From: Hyphomonadaceae bacterium
GTDB taxonomy: Bacteria; Pseudomonadota; Alphaproteobacteria; Caulobacterales; Aquidulcibacteraceae
Assembly: GCA_021731965.1 (NCBI GenBank)
Contig: JAKFWI010000025.1
Coordinates: 1 to 33,240 of the forward strand
Direction of reading: 5' to 3'
DNA length: 33,240 nt
The notes below the pieces were generated by a model that worked only from the letters and a program-made list of their open reading frames with translations, did not search any database and had not been told where the DNA came from. Each line of letters begins with the position of its first letter. The stretch's first letter is position 1. Shown in pieces: positions 1 through 8,878 of the stretch. The position numbers and the translations under genes are program-made.

Positions 1-1437
1 CCATATTATCTTGATAATCGGCCCCTTTTCGCTGTATCGCGCCATGCGATTGCGCGAGGTGCCGCGGGTGAAATACGCGCCGCGCTTGGGATGGGTGCCG
101 GGATAGGTGCGGTAGGCGATGCCATCGCCATCCACATCGGTGTAGCGGCCAAAGAAGGTGTCGGCTTCCAGCGCCGCCCCATCGAGGATCTTGCCGCGGT
201 CCAGCCGCCGGCTCTCGTCCCAAGTGAAAGGCGCGACCAGCCATTCCTGCATGCCGATATCGAGATCGAGCATCACAAAAATCGTGGTTTGCAGCCGATC
301 GGCCAAATCGAAGGCTTGCGCGCCCATCTCGAAGCATTCGCCCGGATCGGCGGGCAGCAGCAGCACGTGCTTGGTGTCCCCGTGCGAGGCGTAGGCGGCC
401 AGCAGCAAATCCGATTGCTGCGTGCGCGTCGGCATGCCCGTGGACGGCCCGCCGCGTTGCACATCGAAAATAACCGCTGGGATTTCGGCGAAGTAAGACA
501 GCCCAATGAATTCGTTCATCAAGGAAATGCCGGGGCCGGACGTGCAGGTGAAAGCGCGTGCGCCGTTCCAGGCCGCGCCGATCACCATGCCGATTGAGGC
601 GATCTCGTCCTCGGCCTGCACGATGGCGTAGCGCCTGGTGCCATCCGCATCGGTGCGCAGCTCGGCGCAATAGCTGGCGAAGGCCTCGGCCAGGGAGGTT
701 GAGGGCGTGATCGGATACCAGGCGCAGACGCTGGCCCCGCCATAGACTGCCCCCAGCGCCGCCGCCGCATTGCCTTCGACGAAAATGCGCTTGCCGACAT
801 TATCCGCGCGGCGGATCTGCAAGCCGATCGGCGCGAGCTTCGCGCTGGCCCAATCGCGCCCCAAATGAAAGGCCTGCACATTGGCACCGATCAATTTCGC
901 CTTGCTGGCGAACGCTTCGGCCAACAAGGTTTCGACCACCTGTGGCTCAATACCCAGCAAATGCGAAAGCGCGCCGACATAGGCAATGTTTTTGAACAAT
1001 TGGCGGTCGCGCGGCAACGTGTAGGCTTCGTTGCAGATGGCGGTCAGCGGCACGCCCAATACGTGGATATCGGGCCGGAATTTGGACTGCGGCATCGGCT
1101 TGGTGGAATCGTAGAAAAGATAGCCGCCCGGCAGCAATTCGGCGACATCGTCATCCCAGGTTTGCGGATTGAGCGCGACCGCCAAATCCACCCCGCCGCG
1201 CCGACCCAGATGGCCCGCTTCGCTAACGCGCACCTCATACCAGGTGGGCAGGCCCTGGATGTTGGATGGGAAAATGTTGCGGGGGGCCGCCGGCACGCCC
1301 ATGCGCAGCACGGCTTTGGCGAACAGGCCGTTGGCACTGGCTGAGCCCGATCCGTTGACATTGGCAAATTTGATAACGAAATCATTGACCGCGGCGATGG
1401 CGCGGGCCCCCGTTTGGTCTTGTTTCACCGCCTGCAT
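1..1437 (-). CDS. korA: 2-oxoacid:acceptor oxidoreductase, fused gamma-alpha subunit (KorA type), partial at 3' end
   Basis: The gene runs off the left edge of the window; 479 codons are visible without a stop. The family oxidatively decarboxylates a 2-oxoacid, usually 2-oxoglutarate, to acyl-CoA and passes electrons to ferredoxin. The N-terminal part (about residues 20-195) is the gamma domain, recognisable from RNIFPSNIQGLPTWYEVRVS (53-72). The alpha domain follows, with YPITPSTSLAE at 241-251, a typical pyrimidine-binding-domain motif. The ATG at 1437-1435 lies inside the end of the upstream flavoprotein gene (13-bp overlap), so the two are probably translationally coupled. The ThDP-binding beta subunit (korB) is not visible and is expected just beyond position 1. 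The 2-oxoglutarate specificity is inferred from similarity only. Confidence 0.88.
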   Translation of the reverse strand, partial: MQAVKQDQTGARAIAAVNDFVIKFANVNGSGSASANGLFAKAVLRMGVPAAPRNIFPSNIQGLPTWYEVRVSEAGHLGRRGGVDLAVALNPQTWDDDVAELLPGGYLFYDSTKPMPQSKFRPDIHVLGVPLTAICNEAYTLPRDRQLFKNIAYVGALSHLLGIEPQVVETLLAEAFASKAKLIGANVQAFHLGRDWASAKLAPIGLQIRRADNVGKRIFVEGNAAAALGAVYGGASVCAWYPITPSTSLAEAFASYCAELRTDADGTRRYAIVQAEDEIASIGMVIGAAWNGARAFTCTSGPGISLMNEFIGLSYFAEIPAVIFDVQRGGPSTGMPTRTQQSDLLLAAYASHGDTKHVLLLPADPGECFEMGAQAFDLADRLQTTIFVMLDLDIGMQEWLVAPFTWDESRRLDRGKILDGAALEADTFFGRYTDVDGDGIAYRTYPGTHPKRGAYFTRGTSRNRMARYSEKGPIIKIIW

Positions 1438-3206
1438 GCCGGCCCCGCTTGCGTGAGATCGATCAAATATTTCTGCATGTCCCACGCGCCGGTGGGGCAG
1501 CGTTCCGCGCACAGCCCGCAATGCAGGCAGACATCCTCATCCTTGGCCATGATACGCTTGGTCAGCAGGCCATCGGCCACATAGATATCTTGGGTGAGGT
1601 TGGTGGCTGGGGCTTTTAGCCGCGCGCGCAGACCCTCTTCTTCGCCATTGTCGGTGAAGGTGATGCAATCCATCGGGCAGATGTCTACGCAGGCGTCACA
1701 CTCTATGCAGGCCTTGGCGTTGAATACGGTTTGGATATCGCAATTGAGGCAACGCTGGGCTTCCTTAAAGCCAATGGCGCGGTCAAACCCCAATTCCACC
1801 TCAAGTTTGAGATTGGACAACGTTTGCGCCTTGTCGCGGTGCTGGACTTTGAAACGCCGATCATTGGCAATGTCATTGTCATAGGACCATTCGTGGATAC
1901 CCATTTTTTGGGAAATCACGGTGACGCCGGGGGGCGGGCGGATGGTCACATCCTCGCCATTCAGGAATTTATCGATCGATACCGCGGCGCTATGGCCATG
2001 GGCCACGGCCCAGATGATGTTTTTGGGGCCAAAGGCCGCGTCACCGCCAAAAAACACATGCGGCAAAGACGATTGCAAAGTTTCCTGGTGCACGATCGGC
2101 ATGTCGGAGCCGTCGAACGCCAAGCCGATATCGCGCTCGATCCAGGGAAAGGCGTTTTCCTGGCCAACCGCGACCAATACGTCATCGCAGGCAAAATGCT
2201 GATCGGGCTCACCCGAGGGCACGAGCTGGCGCCGGCCTTTGGCATCGATCTGTGGCTGCACCTTCTCGAACACAACCCCGGTCAGCTTGCCATCCTCGTG
2301 GGTGAATGCCTTGGGCACCAAATAATTGAGGATGGGGATATCCTCATGCAGGGCATCCTCCTTTTCCCAAGGGGAGGCCTTCATCTCGGTGAAGCCCGAG
2401 CGCACCACCACTTTCACATCCTCCCCGCCAAGGCGGCGCGCGCTGCGGCAGCAATCCATGGCCGTGTTGCCGCCGCCCAACACGATGACGCGCCGGCCGA
2501 TGGCCTTGGTGTGCTCGAAGGAGACGTTGGAGAGCCAGTCGATGCCGATATGGATATTGGCGGCGGCCTCCCTGCGGCCGGGCAGATCGAGATCGCGCCC
2601 GCGCGGGGCCCCTGCGCCCACGAAGATCGCGTCATAGCCCTGCTTGAGCAAAGCCTGCAGGCTGTCCACCCGCTCATTCAGCCGCAGCACCGGGCCGAGC
2701 GCGGCGATATAGCCCACCTCTTCGTCGATGACCTCCTCGGGGAGGCGAAAGCGCGGGATCTGGCTGCGGATCATGCCGCCGGCGCGTGCATCGCCATCGA
2801 ACACATGCACTTCATAGCCCAAAGGGGCCAAATCGCGCGCCACGGTCAGCGAGGCGGGCCCCGCTCCAATGCAAGCCACCTTGCGGCCATTGGGCGCAGC
2901 CCGCTGGGGCAAGAAAGCGGTGATATCGTCTTTGTTGTCGGCGGCCACGCGCTTCAGGCGGCAAATGGCCACCGGCTCATCTTCCACGCGGCCGCGCCGG
3001 CAGGCCGGCTCGCACGGGCGGTCACAGGTGCGCCCTAAAATACCAGGGAAAACATTGGACTTCCAATTGATCAGATAGGCCTCGGTGTAACGCTGATCTG
3101 CAATCAGGCGAATATATTCCGGCACTGGCGTGTGGGCCGGGCAGGCCCATTGGCAGTCCACCACTTTGTGGAAATAGTCCGGATTGCTGATGTCTGTCGG
3201 CTGCAT
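1425..3206 (-). CDS. GltD-like NAD(P)H flavoprotein fused to a C-terminal 2[4Fe-4S] ferredoxin domain
   Basis: A 593-residue FAD/NAD(P)H oxidoreductase of the glutamate-synthase small-subunit superfamily. The N-terminal Fer4_20-type region has CQWACP (18-23) and CDRPCEPAC (61-69), the usual cysteine set for one cluster. An FAD Rossmann motif GAGPASL is at 114-120, and GGGNTAMD marks the NAD(P)H site. The C-terminus carries two complete CxxCxxCxxxC motifs (Cys 500/503/506/510 and 560/563/566/570). I chose ATG 3206 because AGGGGAG lies six bases upstream and the Fer4_20 region starts at once; a longer in-frame start at 3311 has no such support. No glutamine-amidotransferase large subunit is nearby. 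Coupling to korA suggests it moves electrons between the 2-oxoacid oxidoreductase and NAD(P)(H) rather than making glutamate; this is inference. Confidence 0.87.
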   Translation of the reverse strand: MQPTDISNPDYFHKVVDCQWACPAHTPVPEYIRLIADQRYTEAYLINWKSNVFPGILGRTCDRPCEPACRRGRVEDEPVAICRLKRVAADNKDDITAFLPQRAAPNGRKVACIGAGPASLTVARDLAPLGYEVHVFDGDARAGGMIRSQIPRFRLPEEVIDEEVGYIAALGPVLRLNERVDSLQALLKQGYDAIFVGAGAPRGRDLDLPGRREAAANIHIGIDWLSNVSFEHTKAIGRRVIVLGGGNTAMDCCRSARRLGGEDVKVVVRSGFTEMKASPWEKEDALHEDIPILNYLVPKAFTHEDGKLTGVVFEKVQPQIDAKGRRQLVPSGEPDQHFACDDVLVAVGQENAFPWIERDIGLAFDGSDMPIVHQETLQSSLPHVFFGGDAAFGPKNIIWAVAHGHSAAVSIDKFLNGEDVTIRPPPGVTVISQKMGIHEWSYDNDIANDRRFKVQHRDKAQTLSNLKLEVELGFDRAIGFKEAQRCLNCDIQTVFNAKACIECDACVDICPMDCITFTDNGEEEGLRARLKAPATNLTQDIYVADGLLTKRIMAKDEDVCLHCGLCAERCPTGAWDMQKYLIDLTQAGPACRR

Positions 3207-3408
3207 GGCCGGCTCCCCTGAGGACATGCGCTTGCCCGCGCACGTTCGTGTATCCGCTATCTGAGCGGCGCGCGCCCCGCTTGTCCAGCGGGGCTTAACG
3301 CAGATGCCCACAAAGTCGCGGTGTCAACCCGGTGATTGAAAAGCGCGCCATATGCCGCGATCATGGGTGTGCGGCCGATCATGGCCGGCATGCTTGAATG
3401 CGGTGCGT

Positions 3409-4473
3409 ATGCTGAGACCCTCCGGTGATCTGACCATGGCCGATATTGCGCGGATGGCGGGGGTATCGGAATCCACCGTTTCTCGTGCGTTGGCGGGCTC
3501 AAGCCGCGTCGCCGCCAGCACGCGCCAGCGCATCGCCGAGCTGGCCAGCGCGACGCGCTACACAGTCAACGAAAGCGCCCGCAGCCTGCGCTTGGGCCGC
3601 ACCCGCACCGTGGAAGTCCTGATCCCGATCGAGCCGGACAATCCCCAATCCATTTCCGATCCCTTTTTCCTCGATCTGTTGGGGGCCATCGCCGATGCGC
3701 TGACCGCGCGCGGTTATGATTTGCTGCTCTCCAAATCCCCGCCTTGGGGCAAGACGCCGCGCGGCAATTCCCTGGTATCGGGACGGGCGGATGGCATGAT
3801 CATCATTGGCCAGGGCAAGCGCCTCCAGGAATTGCGCGATCTCGCCCAGGCGCATGCGCAAATCGTGGTGTGGGGCGCGCATCTGGACGGAGAAGATTAC
3901 ACGATTGTCGGCGGCGATAACCGCGAGGGTGGGCGCTTGGCCTGCGCGCACCTCATTGGCCTGGGGCGCACGCGCATTGCCTTTATGGGCGATTATCGGC
4001 TCCCCGAGATCCGTCTACGCCATCAGGGTTATCTCGAGGCGATGGGCGCGGCGGGACTCAGCGTCGATGGCGCGCTCGTGGTGCCTGCCAAGTTCGATCG
4101 CGAAAGCGCGTTCGCTGCGGCGCAGGCTTTGATTGCAGGCGCGCCGGATGTGGACGGGGTGGTGGCCTCCAGCGATGTGATCGCCATGGGCGTGATCAGC
4201 GCGCTGGCGCAAGCGGGGCGGCGCACGCCCGCGGATGTCGGCGTGGTGGGCTATGACGATATCTACAGCGCGGCCTGGTTCAACCCGTCTTTGACCACCA
4301 TCAGCCAATCCATCCGCCGCGGCGGGGATGCCTTGGTTGATGCCTTGTTTGCCCGCATGGCCGGTGAGCCGGCCGCCAATGTATTGCTGCCGGCGCAGCT
4401 CATTGTACGCGCCAGTTGCGGCGCGCAAGGGCTCACCAAAACGAAAAGAGGATCGCGGCGGTCAAACCCATAA
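3409..4473 (+). CDS. LacI-family transcriptional regulator of the sugar locus
   Basis: About 354 residues. The N-terminal helix-turn-helix reads DIARMAGVSESTVSRALAG, followed by the hinge segment SARSLRLGRT and a periplasmic-binding-protein-like effector domain (FFLDLLGAI, DGMIIIG, GRTRIAFMGD, DVGVVGYDDI, LTTISQ). The start is uncertain: ATG 3409 fits the usual LacI length, ATG 3436 (MADIARM) is also possible, and neither has a clear ribosome-binding site. The 3' end overlaps the convergent symporter gene by 41 bp. Position next to transporter, receptor, glucosidase and fructokinase genes implies that it represses or activates them in response to sucrose or a derivative. In Xanthomonas, SuxR plays this role. 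Confidence 0.9.
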   Translation: MLRPSGDLTMADIARMAGVSESTVSRALAGSSRVAASTRQRIAELASATRYTVNESARSLRLGRTRTVEVLIPIEPDNPQSISDPFFLDLLGAIADALTARGYDLLLSKSPPWGKTPRGNSLVSGRADGMIIIGQGKRLQELRDLAQAHAQIVVWGAHLDGEDYTIVGGDNREGGRLACAHLIGLGRTRIAFMGDYRLPEIRLRHQGYLEAMGAAGLSVDGALVVPAKFDRESAFAAAQALIAGAPDVDGVVASSDVIAMGVISALAQAGRRTPADVGVVGYDDIYSAAWFNPSLTTISQSIRRGGDALVDALFARMAGEPAANVLLPAQLIVRASCGAQGLTKTKRGSRRSNP

Positions 4474-6073
4474 GCGCCAGCGCCTGCAAGCGGTAATCCT
4501 TCCACCAGGCCCCGGTCATGAGCGCGGATTCTTCGCGGTAGAGCTTTGGCGTCCACAAGAAGGCCTCGATCTGCTCTGCTGGGGCGGGCGTGGTGGCGAG
4601 GCTGACGACCACCAACACAATCGAGGAGAACACGAACATGATGGGGCCGATATAGAGGAAATGTAGATGCAAGCCTATGGTGCCGTTCAGCGCCTGTAGA
4701 CTGGCGTTTTCCGGGGCGGCGGCCGCCAGGCCCGGCAAAATGGCGTTCAGGCCCATCATGACGCCCCCGCCAATAAAGCCCAAAGTCAGTGCCCAAAAGG
4801 CACCCGCCGCATTGGCCCGCCGCCAAAAACTGCCCAGCAAAAATAGCGCCACCACCGGGCCCACGGTATAAGACAGGATTTGTTGCAGGTATTTGAACAG
4901 GGATTCAAAGCGGCCGATCTGCGGGGCCCACAGCACGGCCATGACCATAAACACGATGGTGGCGATCCGCCCGATGCGCGTCAGCTCGCGATCCTGCAAA
5001 GCAGGCCGCATGGGGCGTATGAAATCCATGGTGATCAAGGTCGATGCCGAATTCAGCGTCGAGGCGATGGAAGACATCAAGGCCGCGATAAAACCAGCCA
5101 AAGCCAGCCCCAATATGCCGCTCGGCAGCAAGTCAAACATCAGCGCGGGGAATACCAGATCGGGCCGATCAAGCTTGGGGTAGAGCAAAATCGCCATGGT
5201 GCCGGGCAAAACCATGATGAACAGCACCGGCAGCTTCAGCAGGCCGGCCAGCAAGGCCCCGCCGCGCCCGTGCGCCAGGCTTTTGGCGCTGAGCATGCGC
5301 TGCGCCATGAATTGGTTGGTGCACCAGAAATAGAAGCCGAGCAGCGGCACCCCGGTGATCAGGCCCAGCCAGGGCACGCCCGGATCATTCAGGGGGCGGA
5401 TCAGGCTGAGCTTTTCTGGCGGGGTGACGGCCAGCACGGTGGCCCAACCGCCTTCAATCTTGTTCAGCGCGAAAACGGTGATCAGCGCCGAGCCGATCAA
5501 CAAAATGAAGGCCTGCACCACTTCGGTGATCATCACCGCCGATAGGCCGCCCAATACGGTGTATATCCCGGTGAGCGTGGCCAGGATGGCAATCAATTGC
5601 CAGCTCTGCATCTGCGGAAAGACAAACTCGAGCAGCAGCGAGCCCGCATAGAGGCTGGCGGCGGTATCCACCACAATGTTCAGAAACAAGGTGAGCCACG
5701 CGAACATGGTGCGGGCGCGCCGATCAAAGCGCCGCTCCAGATATTCCGGCATGGTATAAACTTGGCTGCGCAGCACCATGGGCAAAATGAAGATGCAGAA
5801 GAACACCAAAACGACGCCGGCCATCCACTCATAATTATAAACCGAGATGCCGGTGGAATAGGCATCCCCCGCCAGGCCCACCAAAGTGGTGCTGGAAATA
5901 TTGGAGGCAAACAGCGCAAAGCCGATCATGAACCAATTCATGTTGCGCCCTGCCAGGAAGTAATCCTTCGCGCCCTTGGTGTTGCGCGAGGCCGCAGCCC
6001 CCAGCACAATCATCATCACGGCATAAAGCCCCAGGATCCAGATATCCAACGTGCTCAAATGCGGCTGCGGCAT
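4433..6073 (-). CDS. Sodium:sugar symporter, SSS family (SGLT type)
   Basis: A 546-residue polytopic inner-membrane protein with about 13-14 hydrophobic segments. It resembles Vibrio SGLT: KGAKDYFLAGRNMNW, ASNISSTTLVGLAGDAYSTG, YNYEWMAG, YTMPEYLERRFDRR and TGIYTVLGGLSAVMITEVVQ. It should import a hexose or disaccharide with sodium. The start has a G-rich ribosome-binding site (GGGGGGA) five bases upstream. It is divergent from the TonB-dependent receptor gene across a 252-bp region containing a LacI-type palindrome. In the analogous Xanthomonas sux locus the inner-membrane permease is of the MFS type, so an SSS permease here is a substitution. Sucrose as substrate is inferred from the neighbours only. 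Confidence 0.9.
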   Translation of the reverse strand: MPQPHLSTLDIWILGLYAVMMIVLGAAASRNTKGAKDYFLAGRNMNWFMIGFALFASNISSTTLVGLAGDAYSTGISVYNYEWMAGVVLVFFCIFILPMVLRSQVYTMPEYLERRFDRRARTMFAWLTLFLNIVVDTAASLYAGSLLLEFVFPQMQSWQLIAILATLTGIYTVLGGLSAVMITEVVQAFILLIGSALITVFALNKIEGGWATVLAVTPPEKLSLIRPLNDPGVPWLGLITGVPLLGFYFWCTNQFMAQRMLSAKSLAHGRGGALLAGLLKLPVLFIMVLPGTMAILLYPKLDRPDLVFPALMFDLLPSGILGLALAGFIAALMSSIASTLNSASTLITMDFIRPMRPALQDRELTRIGRIATIVFMVMAVLWAPQIGRFESLFKYLQQILSYTVGPVVALFLLGSFWRRANAAGAFWALTLGFIGGGVMMGLNAILPGLAAAAPENASLQALNGTIGLHLHFLYIGPIMFVFSSIVLVVVSLATTPAPAEQIEAFLWTPKLYREESALMTGAWWKDYRLQALALMGLTAAILFSFW

Positions 6074-6235
6074 GCAATCCCCCCAAAGCGCGCCGCGATC
6101 GAGCGCGTGTTTATTATAGGCCGGCCGGCTTATGCCGTGCGCCAGTTTGCGCCATCGCGGCGTGCGCGCCTGTGGCGCCGCCGCAACGGGTTTAAAGAGA
6201 GTATAGCCATCGCGTCGCGAACCGCAAGAAGCCTA

Positions 6236-6252
6236 TTGCAATCGATTGGCAA
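6236..6252. promoter_or_regulatory. Candidate LacI-family operator between symporter and receptor genes
   Basis: TTGCAATCGATTGGCAA contains a perfect 10-bp palindrome CAATCGATTG (6239-6248) with the central CpG typical of LacI-family sites. The outer TTG and CAA arms match once a one-base offset is allowed. It lies 74 bp before the receptor start and 163 bp before the divergent symporter start, a suitable place to control both. The assignment is by position and symmetry only. Confidence 0.45.
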
Positions 6253-6325
6253 AGCGCGATGCTCAAATCTGGTGATGTCATTTGGCACGTGGCGTTAAGC
6301 TGCGGCCGTTCGCCGGGAGGTAGAA

Positions 6326-8818
6326 ATGCGTGCTGGAAGTATGAAAACCGCATGGCTATGCTCGTCAGCTTTGATGCTGGCGTTGGCCATTGGTGCGCCG
6401 CAAGCGCTTGCCCAAGAGGTTGCACCGGCCCCCGTGGCGACGGAGGCCGTTGATGATTTGGGGCTGGATGAAATCGTCGTCACCGCCGTATCGGGCGGGG
6501 CCTCCAAATTCCGCAGCAGTGTTTCGGTCAGCGATCTCAGCCTTGAGGAGTTGGAAAACTTCGCGCCGCGCTCCACCGCGGAATTGTTTCGCAACATTCC
6601 GGGCATCCGCTCGGAATCGTCAGGCGGTGATAACAACGCCAATATCCAGGTGCGCGGCCTGCCCGTGACCACTGGAGGCGCGAAATTCGTGCAATTGCAA
6701 GAAGACGGCCTGCCGGTTTTGTCTTTCGGGGACATCACTTTTGGCAATGCCGATAATTATCTGCGCGCCGATTACAATATCGCGCGGGTCGAGGCGATCC
6801 GCGGCGGTTCTGCCTCTACTTTTGCATCGAACGCGCCCGGTGCCGTCATCAATTTCATTTCCCGCACGGGGGAGCAGGAGGGCGGCGATATCGCCATCAC
6901 CCGCGGTGTGGATTTCGACACCACGCGCGTGGATGTCAATTATGGTGCGCCCATCAGCGATACATTATCCTTTAACATTGGCGGCTTTTATCGTGTGGGC
7001 GAAGGCGCGCGCGAAGCGGGCTTTAATGCCGAGAATGGCGGGCAGATCAAAGCCAATATCACCAAGAGGTTTGAGCAGGGCTATCTGCGCTTTTACTTCA
7101 AGCACTTGAACGATCGCGCCATCCCCTATCTTCCGGCCCCGGTGCGGCTGGAAGGCGGGCGGGCCCGGCCGATCCCGGGTTTTGATTTCCGCGATCAAAC
7201 GCTATCCACCGGCAATTTATTGACCAATACGCGGATCGATAGTGGCGATCTCAACACCACAAATGTCCAGAACGGGGTCCGTACGATCTCCACGTCACTG
7301 GGTGCTGAAGGGGAATTCAACCTGCCCGGCAATTGGAAGATTAGCGACAAGATCCGCTATTCAGATAATCGCGGCGGCTTTGTTGGCACCTTCACCAATG
7401 GCGTGCTGAATGCCGCGACGACGGCGGCCCAGTTTGGCGGCACGTCTTTGCGCTACGCCAACGGTCCCAACGCTGGCCAGACGCTGACCAATCTGGCGAA
7501 CTTGAATGGCAACGGCCTGATCATCGACAATCTCTTGTTCGATGTGCGGGTTAACAGCCTCAATCAATTCGTCAATGATTTGAAGCTGAGTAAGGAGTTT
7601 CAAGTCGGTGGCGGCGATCTGAACATCACGGGCGGCTATTATAAGTCCGTGCAGCAGATCGAAACGGTGTGGTCATTCAATATCTTTCTGCAGGACGCCT
7701 TGGGATCGAATGCCGCCTTGATCGATGTGATCGGGGCCAATGGCCAATCGCGCAGCGTGGGCGGCGTGCGCGCCTTTGGTATTTTCGATCCCTTCTTTAA
7801 CCTGACCTATGATCGTGACGCATTGTATAGTTCCGTCACCTGGACGGGAGAGAAGCTAACGCTCGATGGCAGCTTCCGGTATGATGATTTGCTGGGGCGC
7901 GGCAACAGCAATATTGGTGCGCCCGCTGGCTCACCGCTGGGCGGCTTTCTTTTTCGCAATATTGATGTCAACGGCGATGGATTGATCACGCCCGCCGAAA
8001 CCGCCATCGGCACGGTGGATCGCACCAGTCTCTTTGCCATCAATTACAATGTCGATTACTTCTCCTATTCCTTCGGCGGTAATTATGTGGTCACGCCGGA
8101 ACTGGCCGTGTTTGGCCGCTATAGCCGGGGCGGGGTCGGCAATGGCGATCGTGTCGTGCTGGGCGGCAGCGGCTTTAATTCGTCCGGCAATTTGCTCGAT
8201 GACGGCATCGCCGTTGATATCGTGCGTCAGGCTGAAATCGGCCTGAAATATCGCGAAGAAGGCAGCACCATTCCGGGGCGCTTCAGTGCCTTCCTCACCG
8301 GCTTTTATGCCAACGCCGAGGAAAGCAATTTCGAAGTGACCTCGGGGCGCAGCTTTGACCGCACCACGCGCGGTTTGGGGATCGAGCTGGAGAGCTCCTA
8401 TCGGCTGGGAGGCTTCAATTTGGCCACGGGGCTGACGTACACCAATTCCCGCATCCGCCGCGATGTCATCACACCCGCCAATGTTGGCAACACGCCGCGC
8501 CGGCAAGCCGCGGTGATTTATCAGATCACCCCTTCTTATGAAGTGTTCGGCCATGTTTTCGGGGCCAATATTGTCGGCACCACCTCATCTTTCGCGCAGG
8601 ATAACAATGTGCTGAGATTGCCCGGCTTTGCGCAGGTCAATTTGTTCGCCAATTTCCGGCTCACCGACGGGCTGACATTTGCGGTCAATTCCAATAACGT
8701 TAGCAACGCCTTTGGTTTGACAGAGGCAGAAGAAGGCGTGCTTCCGGCTAATGGCATTGTGCGGGCGCGCCCGATCAATGGCCGCACCACTTCGGTTTCG
8801 CTGCGCTATTCTTTCTAA
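6326..8818 (+). CDS. TonB-dependent outer-membrane receptor (putative sucrose/oligosaccharide uptake)
   Basis: An 830-residue receptor. A signal peptide ending at ...APQALAQ is followed by a TonB-box-like DEIVVTA (about residues 48-54). The plug domain includes STAELFRNIPGIRSES, IQVRGLP, VEAIRGG and GAVINFISRTG. The long beta-barrel ends in VSLRYSF with the expected C-terminal phenylalanine. The start has GGAGG five bases upstream. The amylosucrase-family gene follows after a hairpin; the symporter is divergent. An unusual feature is an EF-hand-like loop, DVNGDGLITPAE (547-558), inside the barrel region, which could bind calcium in an extracellular loop. Transport of sucrose is inferred from the locus. 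Confidence 0.92.
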   Translation: MRAGSMKTAWLCSSALMLALAIGAPQALAQEVAPAPVATEAVDDLGLDEIVVTAVSGGASKFRSSVSVSDLSLEELENFAPRSTAELFRNIPGIRSESSGGDNNANIQVRGLPVTTGGAKFVQLQEDGLPVLSFGDITFGNADNYLRADYNIARVEAIRGGSASTFASNAPGAVINFISRTGEQEGGDIAITRGVDFDTTRVDVNYGAPISDTLSFNIGGFYRVGEGAREAGFNAENGGQIKANITKRFEQGYLRFYFKHLNDRAIPYLPAPVRLEGGRARPIPGFDFRDQTLSTGNLLTNTRIDSGDLNTTNVQNGVRTISTSLGAEGEFNLPGNWKISDKIRYSDNRGGFVGTFTNGVLNAATTAAQFGGTSLRYANGPNAGQTLTNLANLNGNGLIIDNLLFDVRVNSLNQFVNDLKLSKEFQVGGGDLNITGGYYKSVQQIETVWSFNIFLQDALGSNAALIDVIGANGQSRSVGGVRAFGIFDPFFNLTYDRDALYSSVTWTGEKLTLDGSFRYDDLLGRGNSNIGAPAGSPLGGFLFRNIDVNGDGLITPAETAIGTVDRTSLFAINYNVDYFSYSFGGNYVVTPELAVFGRYSRGGVGNGDRVVLGGSGFNSSGNLLDDGIAVDIVRQAEIGLKYREEGSTIPGRFSAFLTGFYANAEESNFEVTSGRSFDRTTRGLGIELESSYRLGGFNLATGLTYTNSRIRRDVITPANVGNTPRRQAAVIYQITPSYEVFGHVFGANIVGTTSSFAQDNNVLRLPGFAQVNLFANFRLTDGLTFAVNSNNVSNAFGLTEAEEGVLPANGIVRARPINGRTTSVSLRYSF

Positions 8819-8835
8819 CGCAGTGAGGTATCGGG

Positions 8836-8863
8836 AAGGAGTAGGGGCGGGCCCCTACTCCTT
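8836..8863 (+). terminator. Strong 12-bp hairpin between receptor and glucosidase genes
   Basis: AAGGAGTAGGGG (8836-8847), loop CGGG and CCCCTACTCCTT (8852-8863) form a perfect stem 17 bases after the receptor stop. There is no long T tract (ATTCCTT follows), so it may be a partial terminator, an attenuator or an mRNA-stabilising element that sets receptor and enzyme levels apart. It is close enough to the next start to affect its translation. Confidence 0.6.
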
Positions 8864-8878
8864 ATTCCTTCAAGGTGG

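Noticed and set aside
1731-3038. Long open frame on the plus strand, antisense to the flavoprotein gene
   Set aside because: It mirrors a clearly conserved minus-strand gene, its protein is His/Ala/Gly-rich with no family motif, and such mirror frames are expected at this GC content.
3274-3294. GCCCCGC/GCGGGGC hairpin as a terminator
   Set aside because: It lies between two divergent gene starts, has only 7 bp and no T tract, so it is not a terminator; a regulatory role is unsupported.
4880-6298. Plus-strand frames opposite the symporter gene
   Set aside because: They are Gln/His/Arg-rich mirrors of the transmembrane symporter reading frame with no recognisable domain.
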